From contig CANEHB010000001.1 of assembly GCA_947427205.1 (NCBI GenBank), forward strand, positions 214,574 to 278,573: a DNA stretch of 64,000 nucleotides, read 5' to 3'. How positions within the stretch are numbered: the first letter of the stretch is position 1; each line of letters begins with the position of its first letter. Shown piece by piece: positions 1 to 9,770 of this stretch. Position numbers and translations under genes: made by a program. The stretch comes from an uncultured Clostridium sp. GTDB taxonomy: Bacteria > Bacillota > Clostridia > TANB77 > CAG-508. The notes under the pieces are model-generated. The model saw only the letters and a program-made list of their open reading frames with translations, searched no databases and had not been told where the DNA came from.

Positions 1-485
1 AAACAGCAGGATTTACAGGAGTAAGATGTGCCTATACAGTAGTGCCTAAAGAGTTAAAGGGATATACAAAAGATGGTAAAGAAATAGCTTTAAATCCTTT
101 ATGGAATAGGAGACATGGAACAAAATTTAATGGAGTTTCATATCCTGTTCAAAGAGCTGCTGAAGCAGTTTATACAGATGAAGGACAAAAACAAATAAAA
201 GAAAATATATCATATTATATGAACAATGCTAAAATCATAAAAGAAGGTTTAAAAGAAGCTGGATACACAGTATATGGTGGTATTAATGCACCATATATAT
301 GGTTAAAAGTTCCAGAAGGATTAACTTCATGGGAATTCTTTGATAAATTATTAAAAGAAGCAAATGTAGTAGGAACACCAGGTGTTGGTTTTGGACCAAG
401 TGGAGAAGGATATTTTAGATTAACTGCTTTTGGAACAAAAGAAAACACAACAGAGGCTATTGAAAGAATTAAGAATATGAAATAA
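1..485 (+). CDS. dapL: LL-diaminopimelate aminotransferase, C-terminal part
   Basis: Partial gene: it is open from the window edge (codons in phase from base 3) to TAA at 483-485, about 160 residues. It is a PLP-dependent class I/II aminotransferase that converts tetrahydrodipicolinate to LL-diaminopimelate for lysine and peptidoglycan synthesis. The visible sequence begins [18 protein letters not shown], the segment just after the PLP-binding lysine in DapL, so that lysine lies just outside the window. [11 protein letters not shown] and the C-terminal [18 protein letters not shown] are also typical. AGG codons in the conserved Arg pair show AGG is normal Arg here. Family assignment is firm. 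Confidence 0.9.
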   Translation, partial: TAGFTGVRCAYTVVPKELKGYTKDGKEIALNPLWNRRHGTKFNGVSYPVQRAAEAVYTDEGQKQIKENISYYMNNAKIIKEGLKEAGYTVYGGINAPYIWLKVPEGLTSWEFFDKLLKEANVVGTPGVGFGPSGEGYFRLTAFGTKENTTEAIERIKNMK

Positions 486-546
486 TTTTAAATAATATTA
501 GTTTAAAACTAGTAAAAATAAGTTAGTACTTAAAATTATAATAGAG

Positions 547-573
547 TTAAGGATACATTTTATGTATCCTTAA
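547..573 (+). terminator. Hairpin after dapL
   Basis: Perfect 11-bp stem (TTAAGGATACA / TGTATCCTTAA) with a 5-base loop, 61 bases after the dapL stop. The following tract is AT-rich rather than a clean T-run, so it is a weak intrinsic terminator. The rest of 486-774 shows nothing else I can name. Confidence 0.6.
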
Positions 574-774
574 AATTTATATATTATATAATAGAACAGC
601 AAGTATATCAATAAAAGGGCATAATTAGTAATAATAGAATTAGAAGTTATAAAATACTTTAGTAAAAGAAAAGAATTAAAAAAATAGATATATGTAATAA
701 ATTGTTTGATTTTAATTTATATATGATATATAATATTTAACAATATAAAAGAAAATTTAAGGAGGATTTTTGAA

Positions 775-2280
775 GTGGCTAAAGTTTTAGAAGATGTATC
801 AAGAACATTTAATGAATTTTTACTATTACCAAATTTAACAGATGAAAGATGTGTGCCAAGCAACGTAAGTTTAAAGACACCACTTGTGAAATTTAAAAGA
901 GGAGAAGAACCAAAATATAGTGCAAATTTACCTTTGGTTTCTGCTATAATGCAATCAGTTTCAGGAGAAAAAATGGCTATTGCACTTGCAAGAGAAGGTG
1001 GATGCTCATTTATATATGGTGCACAATCAATAGAATCACAAGCACAAATGGTTAGAAATGTAAAAAAATATAAATCAGGATTTATTACAAGTGATTCAAA
1101 TGTTACAAGTAATACAAGTATAAGAGAAGTTCTTAATCTTATAGAAAGAACAGGACATTCAACTGTTATGATAACAGAAGATGGAACACCAAATGGAAGA
1201 TTTTTAGGATTGGTTACAGATAAAGATTATAGAATATCAAGAATAAATTTAGATGAACCAGTTTCAAATTACATGATGCCTAAAGATAAACTTATTTATG
1301 CAAGAAAAGGAATATCATTACATGAAGCCAATGATTTAATATGGGAACACAAAATTAGTTGCTTACCTATATTAGATGAAAATGAAAATCTTGATACATT
1401 AGTATTTAGAAAAGATTATGAGTCAGATAAAGAAAATCCAAATTCTTTATTAGATGAGAATAAAAGTTTTATAGTAGGAGCTGGTATAAATACTAGAGAT
1501 TATGCTGAAAGAATACCTGCATTAGTTGAAGCAGGAGTTGATATGGTATGCATGGATTCTTCTGATGGATATTCAGTATGGCAAAAAAACACTATAGATT
1601 GGGTTAGAGAACATTATGGAGATTCTGTTAAAATAGGAGCAGGAAATATTGTTGATAAAGAAGGATTTTATTATCTAGCAGAGGCAGGAGCCGACTTCAT
1701 AAAAGTTGGAGTTGGTGGAGGTTCAATTTGTATAACTCGTGAAACAAAGGGAATTGGACGTGGACAAGCAAGTTCTTTAATGGATGTAGTTGAAGCTAGA
1801 AATGAATATTATGAAAGAACAGGAGTATATATTCCTATATGTTCAGACGGTGGAATTGTTCATGATTATCATATTACATTAGCATTAGCTATGGGGTCAG
1901 ATTTTGTTATGATGGGTAGATATTTTGCAAGATTTGATGAAAGTCCTACAAGAAAAGTAAAAAGAAATGGAACATTCATGAAAGAATATTGGGGAGAAGG
2001 TTCAAATAGAGCTAGAAACTGGCAAAGATACTTAGAAGATCCAACAAAAAATAAATTATCTTTTGAAGAAGGTGTTGATTCATACATACCATATGCAGGA
2101 GCTTTAAAAGATAATGTTGAAGTTACTGTTAGTAAAATTAAATCAACAATGTGCAACTGTGGTGCAATAACAATACCAGAATTACATCAAAAAGCTAGAT
2201 TAACATTAGTTTCTAATGTAAGTATTAAAGAAGGTGGAGCTCATGATGTTATATTAAAGGAGTATGAATCTGGTGTTTAA
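775..2280 (+). CDS. guaB: IMP dehydrogenase
   Basis: 501 residues, GTG start behind a strong AAGGAGG site. The enzyme oxidises IMP to XMP with NAD+, the first committed step of GMP synthesis, in the cytoplasm. The TIM-barrel catalytic domain is interrupted by a pair of CBS domains at about residues 95-210. The catalytic cysteine is Cys319 in [10 protein letters not shown], and GAGNI and CSDGGI bind the phosphate. The loop reads [18 protein letters not shown], not the common GPGSICTTR, so this is a divergent subfamily. It stands alone between two terminators. Assignment is firm; the subfamily note rests on memory of the family. Confidence 0.93.
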   Translation: MAKVLEDVSRTFNEFLLLPNLTDERCVPSNVSLKTPLVKFKRGEEPKYSANLPLVSAIMQSVSGEKMAIALAREGGCSFIYGAQSIESQAQMVRNVKKYKSGFITSDSNVTSNTSIREVLNLIERTGHSTVMITEDGTPNGRFLGLVTDKDYRISRINLDEPVSNYMMPKDKLIYARKGISLHEANDLIWEHKISCLPILDENENLDTLVFRKDYESDKENPNSLLDENKSFIVGAGINTRDYAERIPALVEAGVDMVCMDSSDGYSVWQKNTIDWVREHYGDSVKIGAGNIVDKEGFYYLAEAGADFIKVGVGGGSICITRETKGIGRGQASSLMDVVEARNEYYERTGVYIPICSDGGIVHDYHITLALAMGSDFVMMGRYFARFDESPTRKVKRNGTFMKEYWGEGSNRARNWQRYLEDPTKNKLSFEEGVDSYIPYAGALKDNVEVTVSKIKSTMCNCGAITIPELHQKARLTLVSNVSIKEGGAHDVILKEYESGV

Positions 2281-2314
2281 TAAAAAAATATAATAAACAA
2301 ATATATAATTTTTT

Positions 2315-2343
2315 AGTGGTAATATATTTATTACCACTTTTTT
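2315..2343 (+). terminator. Intrinsic terminator of guaB
   Basis: Stem AGTGGTAA / TTACCACT followed by six T residues, 35 bases after the guaB stop. Confidence 0.85.
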
Positions 2344-2346
2344 ATA

Positions 2347-2375
2347 TTGACAAAATGAATAAAAGGTATTAAATT
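2347..2375 (+). promoter_or_regulatory. Putative sigma-A promoter of the GH13 gene
   Basis: TTGACA at 2347-2352 and TAAATT at 2370-2375 with 17-base spacing, directly after the guaB terminator and 70 bases before the GH13 start. Confidence 0.5.
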
Positions 2376-2444
2376 TATAAATATAAGAACCAGTTGTTTA
2401 GATAAATGACCTGCATGAATTAATTAATTAGGAGGGTGATGTAA

Positions 2445-4289
2445 ATGCGAATGCAGTCTAACAAAAACCAGGTGATTGTATCTTATAAATCACCTTTGAA
2501 AACAGGAGAAAGGATGCAAGTTAAGTTACGGATAAGTGATGAATTAGGTTTTGTAACTGACGTTTATGCATTGTTCAACAAATATGGAGAATTTCCAGGA
2601 GAAGGTGGAAAATGCAAATTGGAATATAAGTCAAAAGACAAAAGTAAAGGTTACAGTACATTTGTGGGAAGAATAAAGTTTTTCAACCCTGGATATAGAA
2701 CTTTTTATATTAGTCTTATGCTTAATGGTAAACCGAAGTGTATTAAATTTGATTTTGATTCCAAAGAAGTTGTTATTGCAGATCCTATGGAAGATTATGC
2801 GTTTTTTGAACAATTTATTTACTTGTTTTCATTTTCAACTCCAGATTGGATAAAGGGCGGAATTATGTATCAGATTTTTGTAGATACATTTTGTGCTGAA
2901 GAAATACCAGAGAAATTTAAAGACAAAGTAGTAGCTTGGGGAACTTACCCAAAGTGGAAACCAGATGAAGATGGCGAGTTTAGAAATAACCAATTTTATG
3001 GTGGAAATTTAAAAGGAATTAAGAAAATGCTTCCACACATTAAAAAATTGGGAGTAACTGTAATTTACTTAACGCCAATACTTAAAAGTCCTAATTCCAA
3101 CAGATATGCCGTTTCAAATTATTTAGAAATTGATGAAATGGTTGGTACATGGGATGATTTTGACGATTTAAAAAAAGAGGCTAATAGGTATGGAATGAAA
3201 ATCATCCAGGATAGTGTATTTAATCATGCTAGTTACGATAATCCTCTATTAAAGGAACACTCGGAAATATTTGAGTGGAAAGTGCCATATACAATTCCAA
3301 AATGTTGGTGGGATTTTGAAGAATTAGTTTTATTTTTTAAGGAACATCCTACTTACAAAAGGTATTTAATAACATGGCTATTGTTTTATAAGAGGAAATT
3401 TGACGGCTTAAGAATTGATGTTGCAGACAGTATTCCAGATCATATATTAAAGCTAATTTATAAAGTATTTGGCTCATATGTTTTATTGGAAGTCTGGAAA
3501 AATTCGATTACTGGAGATCACAGAAGCTTTTTAGAAGGAGATGAAGCAGATGGTGTAATGAATTATCAATTTTCTAATGCCATCTACAGATGGGTGCGCT
3601 GGGGAAATTATAAAAACTTTTTAGAAATTATTGAGGGAATATATAATTTGTATCCTCAAGAGGCACTTTTGGCTTCTCCAATATTCCTATCTTCTCACGA
3701 TATTCCACGGATTCCAAATATCATGGTAAATCCATTGATGAAAGAAAGTGTATGTTATGAGAATGTTTGGGATATTGACAAATGTAATCAATGGCTTAAT
3801 GAAGATGGCAGTTTTAATACAGTACGGTATAGAGCATGGCAGGTAGAAAATGAAAAACTTTCGCCAGAAGAATTTGCTTTAGCGTTTGCTTTGCAGAGAT
3901 TAGCAGTTTTTTTGCAGTATACAATTCCTGGTCTTCCATCAATTTTTGCTGGAGACGAAATTGGAATGCTTGGTTTAAAAGATCCTACAAACAGAAAAAC
4001 GATAATGTGGGATAATATTAATCAGGAAATGTATCAGTTTTATTGTGAAATTGGAGAGTTTCGTATTAAATACAGAGAGACTTTTTCAAAGGCTAATTTT
4101 AAATTTTTAATAGTTAATGAAAAGTATCTTGTATACAGACGTGGAAATTTAACTTTGATTGTAAACAGAACACCAGAAGATTTATATATGGAAGTGTACA
4201 ATTTCAAAAAAAATGTATTCTCACTGAGCAAATATGTTGGAGAACATGTTTTACCACCTTATGGCGCAGTAGCAATTGAAGAAAAATAG
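2445..4289 (+). CDS. Glycoside hydrolase family 13 (alpha-amylase/neopullulanase-like)
   Basis: 614 residues, ATG after TAGGAGGGTG. The order is an N-terminal beta-sandwich module (to about residue 130), the catalytic barrel (from GGIMYQIFVDTF at about 140), and a C-terminal beta domain. Expected catalytic residues are present: nucleophile Asp325 in LRIDVAD, acid/base Glu349 in LLEVW, and Asp419 in SSHDIPR. There is no signal peptide, so it probably acts on maltodextrin or glycogen fragments in the cytoplasm. Codon use differs from its neighbours: many CAG, GCT and CTT codons and three CGG codons (2529, 3708, 3825) in frame, one at the conserved Arg after HDIP. This suggests recent transfer. 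Exact substrate specificity cannot be told. Confidence 0.85.
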   Translation: MRMQSNKNQVIVSYKSPLKTGERMQVKLRISDELGFVTDVYALFNKYGEFPGEGGKCKLEYKSKDKSKGYSTFVGRIKFFNPGYRTFYISLMLNGKPKCIKFDFDSKEVVIADPMEDYAFFEQFIYLFSFSTPDWIKGGIMYQIFVDTFCAEEIPEKFKDKVVAWGTYPKWKPDEDGEFRNNQFYGGNLKGIKKMLPHIKKLGVTVIYLTPILKSPNSNRYAVSNYLEIDEMVGTWDDFDDLKKEANRYGMKIIQDSVFNHASYDNPLLKEHSEIFEWKVPYTIPKCWWDFEELVLFFKEHPTYKRYLITWLLFYKRKFDGLRIDVADSIPDHILKLIYKVFGSYVLLEVWKNSITGDHRSFLEGDEADGVMNYQFSNAIYRWVRWGNYKNFLEIIEGIYNLYPQEALLASPIFLSSHDIPRIPNIMVNPLMKESVCYENVWDIDKCNQWLNEDGSFNTVRYRAWQVENEKLSPEEFALAFALQRLAVFLQYTIPGLPSIFAGDEIGMLGLKDPTNRKTIMWDNINQEMYQFYCEIGEFRIKYRETFSKANFKFLIVNEKYLVYRRGNLTLIVNRTPEDLYMEVYNFKKNVFSLSKYVGEHVLPPYGAVAIEEK

Positions 4290-4305
4290 TTTTGTTAGGA
4301 AAATG

Positions 4306-4345
4306 TTGGAAGGGGATCGGCTGAGGCAGGTTCCCTTCCAATATT
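4306..4345 (+). terminator. Terminator of the GH13 gene
   Basis: Strong GC-containing stem TTGGAAGGGGA / TTCCCTTCCAA with a 14-base loop, just after the GH13 stop. Confidence 0.75.
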
Positions 4346-4347
4346 TA

Positions 4348-4382
4348 ATTTAGTAGGAAAATCTCTGAACATCTTACTAAAT
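4348..4382. repeat. AGGAA-TTCCT intergenic hairpin, copy a
   Basis: Stem ATTTAGTAGGA / TCTTACTAAAT, 11 bp with one G-T pair. It follows a terminator directly and is followed by AAAGCCTTAGACAATATT, similar to the tails of copies c and e. Part of the ten-copy family in this window. Confidence 0.65.
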
Positions 4383-4669
4383 AAAGCCTTAGACAATATT
4401 TACATATTTCTTAGCTGTGCGAAACCTAGTTACTCTAACTGTTAAGGCTTTGCTCGTTATAGCTAGAGTATGCAAGGCTAAGCTACAGATAAGTTATGCG
4501 TAGTGAACAAAGACGCGGACAATTCAGTAAATTTTTTTTCGGCTTAAATATTGTCCACTTTTGTTCTGGTAAGTATGGGATTAGTTTTAAAATATTAAGA
4601 ATTGATAACCTTGATAATTAATTGTTATTATGCTAAAATAAGTATATTAAATTAGAAGAGGAGTGGGCG
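4383..4669. other. Non-coding gap with partial repeats and a hairpin
   Basis: No convincing gene. It holds a segment AGCTACAGATAAGTTATG that resembles pieces at 26960 and 30500, and a stem GGACAAT / ATTGTCC at 4517-4556 followed by CACTTTTGTT, a likely terminator resembling the one at 30529. The ymdB ribosome binding site (AGAGGAG) is at the right edge. Confidence 0.5.
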
Positions 4670-5440
4670 ATGAGAGTTTTAGCAGTTGGTGATATAGTTG
4701 GAAGAGCAGGTCTTGAAAAGTTAAAAGAAGTTTTACCCGAAGTAGTAAAAGAGAATAATATAGATTTTGTAATAGTAAATGGAGAAAATGCAGCAGATGG
4801 GATGGGAATTACAGAAAAAATGTATAAAGAAATGTTAGATTTAAAAATAGATGTTGTAACAATGGGAAATCATACTTGGGGAAAAAAAGAAATCTTTAAT
4901 TTTATTGATGATAAACATATTATTAGACCAGCAAATTATCCAAGTAATAATCCTGGAAGAGGATATGATATATATGAATGCAAAAATAAAACAATAGCTG
5001 TAATGAACTTGATTGGAAGAACAACAATGACTGTTCTTTCTGAAAATCCATTTTTAACAGCTAAAGAAATAATTGATGAAATAAAAGAAGCAGTAGATAT
5101 AATAATTATTGATTTTCATGCAGAAGCAACAGCAGAAAAAATAGCTTTAGGGTATTATTTAGATGGTGAAGCAAGCATAGTTTTTGGAACACATACACAT
5201 GTTCAAACAGCTGATGAGACAATATTAGAAAAAGGAACAGCATATATAACTGATATTGGTATGACAGGACCTAAAAAATCGGTTATAGGAATGGATGTGG
5301 ATGTATCTTTAAAAAGATTTGCTACTTCATTACCAGAAAAATATAGAATTGCAGAAGGAAAAGCAAAATTTAATTCGTGTATGTTTGAGATTGATGATGT
5401 AACAAATAAAGTAAAGAAAATAGAAAGAATAAACAAATAA
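4670..5440 (+). CDS. ymdB: YmdB-type metallophosphoesterase
   Basis: 256 residues, start ATG after AGAGGAGTGGGCG. Member of the TIGR00282 family of binuclear-metal phosphoesterases; the B. subtilis relative hydrolyses 2',3'-cyclic nucleotides and affects biofilm and motility decisions. Metal-ligand motifs are all present: GDIVGRAG at residue 7, NGENAADG at 38, GNHTWG at 66, DFHAEATAEK at about 147 and GTHTHVQTADE at about 175. Length is standard. In many Firmicutes ymdB lies beside spoVS, as here, which supports the call. It has its own terminator. Confidence 0.92.
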   Translation: MRVLAVGDIVGRAGLEKLKEVLPEVVKENNIDFVIVNGENAADGMGITEKMYKEMLDLKIDVVTMGNHTWGKKEIFNFIDDKHIIRPANYPSNNPGRGYDIYECKNKTIAVMNLIGRTTMTVLSENPFLTAKEIIDEIKEAVDIIIIDFHAEATAEKIALGYYLDGEASIVFGTHTHVQTADETILEKGTAYITDIGMTGPKKSVIGMDVDVSLKRFATSLPEKYRIAEGKAKFNSCMFEIDDVTNKVKKIERINK

Positions 5441-5447
5441 ATATGTG

Positions 5448-5490
5448 AAATCCAAATTGTTATAATAATATATAGCAATTTGGATTTTTA
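5448..5490 (+). terminator. Intrinsic terminator of ymdB
   Basis: 12-bp stem AAATCCAAATTG / CAATTTGGATTT followed by T residues, 8 bases after the stop. Confidence 0.85.
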
Positions 5491-5742
5491 ATATTTAATA
5501 AAAGTACTTTCATTTTATGGAAATTCGTCTAATTTGAGATGAAAATGAAGTCGAAAAAGATAGAATAAAAATGTATCTAGTATTTTGATATCAAAAAAGG
5601 ACGAAATGCTTAGAAAGACTGTAGAAAAATGGCGTACGAAAGTTCGTGAAAATAATGAAAAAGTATAGACTTCCAAATTTTAATGTTGTAAAATAATCAC
5701 ATTGAAACACAAGATAAAATAAAAATAATAGGAGGAAGAAAA

Positions 5743-6006
5743 ATGGAAGTTTTAAAAATTTCATCAAAATCAAACCCAAATTCAGTAGCAGGAGCAATAG
5801 CAGGGTTGGTTAAAGAAAGTACAAGAGCAGAGATGCAAGCAATAGGAGCAGGAGCTTTAAATCAAGCAATAAAAGCAGTTGCAATAGCAAGAGGATTTGT
5901 TGCGCCAGCAGGAGTTGACTTAATTTGTATTCCAGCATTTGCTGAAGTTCAAGTTGAAGGTGAAGACAGAACTGGAATAAAATTAATAATAGAATCTAGA
6001 AAGTAA
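5743..6006 (+). CDS. spoVS: Stage V sporulation protein S
   Basis: 87 residues, ATG after an ideal AGGAGGAAG site. SpoVS is a small Alba-like DNA-binding protein needed for spore coat assembly and septation timing. The whole sequence matches the family: MEVLKISSKSNPNSVAGAIA at the start, then AGALNQAIKAVAIARGFVAP and a beta-strand end. It sits between its own terminator and that of ymdB. The 250 bases upstream hold no gene; its promoter is not clear to me. Confidence 0.95.
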   Translation: MEVLKISSKSNPNSVAGAIAGLVKESTRAEMQAIGAGALNQAIKAVAIARGFVAPAGVDLICIPAFAEVQVEGEDRTGIKLIIESRK

Positions 6007-6040
6007 TTAGATTATATAAATATTAAATTATATAAATTAG

Positions 6041-6070
6041 GATGTATAGTTTTTGCTATGCATCTTTTTT
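6041..6070 (+). terminator. Intrinsic terminator of spoVS
   Basis: Stem GATGTATAG / CTATGCATC, 6-base loop, run of seven T residues. Confidence 0.9.
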
Positions 6071-6110
6071 ATATTATAGGAAATTACTCCACGATTCTTA
6101 TGATATAAAA
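6067..6110. repeat. AGGAA-TTCCT intergenic hairpin, copy b
   Basis: Stem TTTTATATTATAGGAA / TTCTTATGATATAAAA, 16 bp with two G-T pairs. Its left arm overlaps the T-run of the spoVS terminator. Confidence 0.7.
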
Positions 6111-6237
6111 GTTTTGATAAATTTAACAATAAGGAAATCTTGCAAATGAATTAAAATATAAAGAAAACTTTTTTATTTATATATTGAAAATTCATAAAAA
6201 ATAAGATATTATTGTGAATGTAGAAAGGTAATAGAAT

Positions 6238-7831
6238 ATGAATAATAACAATAATTTATTTAAGTACATATTTGCTGTAGTAGTTGCAATTCTAATTATA
6301 TATACAATGTATATTATACTGCATAATAAATCAGATGTAACAAATACTTCATTAGATCAAACTTCAACATTAACTAATATACAAACAGATTTAAGATTTG
6401 CAATTGCAGAGCTAGATACTATTAATCCATTAATTAGCAACAATAGAAATGTTCAAGAAATAACAAAAATAATTTATGAGCCATTAGTTACATTAAATGA
6501 AAACTATAAAATGGAATATTGTTTAGCAGAAGAAATTGCAAAAACGGATGATTTAAGTTATGTTGTGAAATTAAGAAAAGGAGTTCTATGGGAAGATAGA
6601 AGTGCCTTTACAGCAGATGATGTTGTATATACTATTAATTTAATAAAAAATGGTGGATTTAATTCAATATATGCTTCAAATTTAAGAGAAGTTGTGGAAG
6701 CAACTGTTGTTGATGAAACAACAATTAATATAACTTTATCTCAAAGTATACCATTTTTTGAATATAATTTAACATTTCCAATAATGTGCAGAAAACATTA
6801 TGAAGAAGAGGATTTTGCAAGTAGTGAGAAAATTCCAATTGGAACAGGGATGTTTAAAATATCAGAAATTAGTTCTAATGTTATAAAACTTGTACAAAAT
6901 GAATATTATTGGAATACTGATAGAAAGCCAATGTCAACAGAAATAAGTATAAATTTGTATAGTTCAATAGGAGAAGTTTATACAGCATTTAAAAATGGAG
7001 AAATAGATATTTTAGAGGTAAAATCTTCAAATGTTGAAGATTTTATAGGAACACTTGGATATAATAAAATAGAATATAAATCAAGAGATTACGATTTTCT
7101 AACAATTAATACAGAGAATGCAGTTTTATCAGAACCAGCAGTTAGAAAAGCATTAAACTTGGCAATAGATAAAAATAATTTAGTTGGAACTTGTTTAGGT
7201 AAAGGATATGTTGCTTCTAATTTTAGTTTAGATATGGGATTTTGGCTATATACTAAGGATTTAAACGTTCGGAGTTGATACAGAAAAAGCAGCTCAAACT
7301 TTGATTGACGCTGGTTGGGAAAGAACTGGAACAGGATGGCAAAAAAGAGAAGAAAATGAAACTAAAAGATTAACGTTTTCTATAACAGTTAATACAGATA
7401 ATGAAGCAAGAGTAAAAGTAGTAGAAGCAATTAAAGAACAATTAGAAGGTTTTGGAGTACCAGTATCTATAAGATATTTATCAGGAAATAATTATGCAGA
7501 TGCAATAAATAATAAAAATTACGAAGTCGCAATAACAGGTATTAGATTAGGATATTCGCCAAATTTACTTACATTTTTTGGCAATGGAAACATAGCAAAT
7601 TATTATAACGAAGAAGTTGCAGAAATAATGCAGATTGTTTCAAATACAAAAGAAGAAAATATTTTATATGAAAAATATGGCAGATTATATGATATTTATT
7701 TAGAAGAGGCACCTTATATTGGTTTATATAGAAATACAGAGTTAGTTGTATACAATCAAAGTTTAGTAGGCAATATAAAAGCTAATACTTTTAATATTTA
7801 TCATAATATAGAAAAATGGTACAGACAATAA
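6238..7831 (+). CDS. Family 5 extracellular peptide-binding protein, read through a +1 frameshift
   Basis: OppA/DppA-type solute-binding protein for an oligopeptide ABC importer. The zero frame runs 6238-7278 and stops at CGG AGT TGA. Skipping C7270 joins it to the frame ending at 7831, giving about 530 residues, the normal size. Family features are LDTINPLISNNRNVQEI near residue 60, WEDRSAFTADDVVYTI near 120, and RKALNLAIDKNNLVG just before the shift. The N-terminus has a hydrophobic segment (about residues 9-30) but no lipobox cysteine, so it looks membrane-anchored, not lipid-anchored. No permease or ATPase genes lie beside it. Either a programmed frameshift gene or a damaged one. Confidence 0.8.
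7270..7273 (+). other. +1 frameshift site CGGA in the peptide-binding protein gene
   Basis: Zero frame AAC GTT CGG AGT TGA. Skipping the C gives AAC GTT GGA GTT GAT, which continues the protein for 186 codons. Context T-CGG-A, as at the three other sites. Confidence 0.75.
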
Positions 7832-7926
7832 TACAAAAAATATGTTTGTTTTAATGAATGAAACATATACGCTAAACATAGATAAAAAGCAAGTTATAAA
7901 AAAATGAAAAAAATTTTAAAAATGTA

Positions 7927-7954
7927 TTGACAAAAAAAATATTAAGGATATAAT
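7927..7954 (+). promoter_or_regulatory. Promoter of recA
   Basis: TTGACA at 7927-7932 and TATAAT at 7949-7954 with 16-base spacing, 46 bases before the recA start. Confidence 0.75.
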
Positions 7955-7956
7955 AA

Positions 7957-7968
7957 GAACATAAGTTT
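7957..7968 (+). promoter_or_regulatory. Putative LexA (SOS) operator of recA
   Basis: GAACATAAGTTT fits the Gram-positive LexA/DinR half-site pattern GAAC-N4-GTTY. It lies 2 bases after the -10 box, so bound repressor would block recA transcription. Confidence 0.6.
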
Positions 7969-8000
7969 TACAAACAGATATTTGTTAGGAGGAAAAATTA

Positions 8001-9065
8001 ATGGGAGACAATTCAGAAAAAAGAAAAGCACTAGATGCAGCGATGAGTCAAATAGAAAAACAATTTGGTAAAGGTTCTGTTATGAAATTAGGAGATTACA
8101 AATCAATGAATGTTGAAGCAATTTCAACAGGAGCTTTAAATTTAGATATAGCATTAGGAATAGGTGGTATTCCTAGAGGAAGAATAATAGAAATATATGG
8201 TCCAGAATCTTCAGGAAAAACAACTTTAGCATTACATGCAGTTGCAGAAGCACAAAAATTAGGTGGAGAAGCAGCATTCATAGATGCAGAACATGCTTTA
8301 GATCCAGCGTATGCTAAAAAAATTGGTGTAGATATAGATAACTTAATAGTATCTCAACCAGATACAGGAGAGCAAGCTTTAGAAATAGCTGAAGCATTAA
8401 TAAGAAGTGGAGCAATCGACATAGTTGTAGTAGACTCTGTTGCAGCATTAGTTCCAAAAGCAGAAATAGATGGAGATATGGGAGATTCACATATAGGATT
8501 ACAAGCTAGATTAATGTCACAAGCATTAAGAAAATTAGCAGGAACAATTAATAAAACAAATGCAATTATAATATTTATAAACCAATTAAGAGAAAAAGTT
8601 GGTGTAATGTTTGGAAATCCAGAAACAACAGCTGGAGGTAGAGCATTAAAATATTATGCATCTGTAAGAATGGATATTAGAAGAGTTGAATCAATAAAAC
8701 AAGATGGAGCAGTTGTAGGAAATAGAACAAAAGTTAAAATAGTAAAAAATAAAGTGGCTCCACCATTTAGAGAAGCTGAATTTGATATAGTGTATGGACA
8801 AGGAATATCAAAAGAAGGTAGTGTGTTAGACTTAGCAGTTAACTTAGATATTATTGAAAAAAGTGGTTCTTGGTTTAGTTATAATGGAGAAAGAATTGGA
8901 CAAGGACGTGAAAATATTAAAAAATATCTTGCAGATAATCCAAAATTCATGGAAGAAATAGAAAAGAAAGTTAGAGATAATTTCAATAAAGCATTTGAAA
9001 ATGCATTAGTTGATGAAGAACATGATGAGGAAGAAGATGAAGAACCAAGTGATGATGAAGAATAA
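8001..9065 (+). CDS. recA: Recombinase A
   Basis: 354 residues, ATG after TTAGGAGGAAAAATTA. RecA forms filaments on single-stranded DNA, drives strand exchange and triggers LexA self-cleavage. Walker A is GPESSGKTT at about residues 66-74, Walker B is [14 protein letters not shown], and loop 2 is [24 protein letters not shown]. The C-terminal tail is strongly acidic ([16 protein letters not shown]), a known regulatory feature of RecA. It has its own promoter, putative SOS box and terminator. RecX, its usual modulator, follows. Confidence 0.98.
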   Translation: MGDNSEKRKALDAAMSQIEKQFGKGSVMKLGDYKSMNVEAISTGALNLDIALGIGGIPRGRIIEIYGPESSGKTTLALHAVAEAQKLGGEAAFIDAEHALDPAYAKKIGVDIDNLIVSQPDTGEQALEIAEALIRSGAIDIVVVDSVAALVPKAEIDGDMGDSHIGLQARLMSQALRKLAGTINKTNAIIIFINQLREKVGVMFGNPETTAGGRALKYYASVRMDIRRVESIKQDGAVVGNRTKVKIVKNKVAPPFREAEFDIVYGQGISKEGSVLDLAVNLDIIEKSGSWFSYNGERIGQGRENIKKYLADNPKFMEEIEKKVRDNFNKAFENALVDEEHDEEEDEEPSDDEE

Positions 9066-9160
9066 TAGATAGTTATTAAATTTTTATAGTATACTGCCAA
9101 AATATCTAATCTAAGATATATACTATGAGATTTCTTAATATATAAATTTGTAGCAAGCAG

Positions 9161-9197
9161 AATAAAGATGTTCTAAAGATTATAGAACATCTTTATT
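9161..9197 (+). terminator. Terminator of recA
   Basis: 14-bp stem AATAAAGATGTTCT / AGAACATCTTTATT with a 9-base loop; the T-run is short. Confidence 0.75.
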
Positions 9198-9282
9198 CGT
9201 AATTTATCAAGTTATTATAAAAGTAACTATTTTTTAGTAGTTATAAGGAAAAATATTTTGAATATAAAAGGAGATGATATTT

Positions 9283-9754
9283 ATGGAATTTATGAGCAAA
9301 GAAAAATTTGAAGAAGCTGAAAGAATAGAAAAATTAAGAAATAAAATATTAAAATACATTTTGTATAAAAAAAGAACAGAAGAAGAAATAAGACAAAAAT
9401 TTGCAGATGAGGATGAAAATGATGTAGAAGATGCTATAGAATATTTTAAAGAACAAAATTATATAAATGATTATGAATATATAGAAAGAGCAATAAAAGA
9501 ATTTATGGCATTAAAAAATTTATCAATAAAAGAAGTGGTTTATAAGGTTTCTCGGAAAAGGTGTCAGTAAAAATATAATAGATGAATATATTTGCAAAAA
9601 TAAGGAAACTATGTTAGAATATGAAATATCTTCAGCAAAAAATATCATATTAAAAAAGCAAAAATCTGATGAAGAAAAGGAAATAAAAGATTATTTATAT
9701 AAAAAAGGTTATATGAGTGAGAGTATAGAAATAGCCTTTGATGATATAAATTAA
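9283..9754 (+). CDS. recX: RecX regulatory protein, read through a +1 frameshift
   Basis: RecX binds RecA filaments and modulates their activity. I start at ATG 9283 because AAAGGAG at 9267-9273 is then 9 bases away; ATG 9274 touches the site. The zero frame stops at 9570 soon after TCT CGG AAA. Skipping C9553 restores YKVSGKGVSKNIIDEYI and runs to TAA 9752-9754, giving 156 residues, a typical RecX length. Helical repeats with the RTEEEIRQKF and EEDVxxAIEYFKEQNYINDYEY type of motif are visible (here DENDVEDAIEYFKEQNYIND). scpA starts 16 bases downstream. The position after recA and the restored C-terminus make the call good. Confidence 0.82.
9553..9556 (+). other. +1 frameshift site CGGA in recX
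   Basis: Zero frame GTT TCT CGG AAA AGG TGT CAG TAA. Skipping the C gives GTT TCT GGA AAA GGT GTC AGT, which matches the conserved G-x-G-V/I segment of RecX and stays open for 66 codons. Confidence 0.78.
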
Positions 9755-9770
9755 GTAAAGCAGGGAAAAC

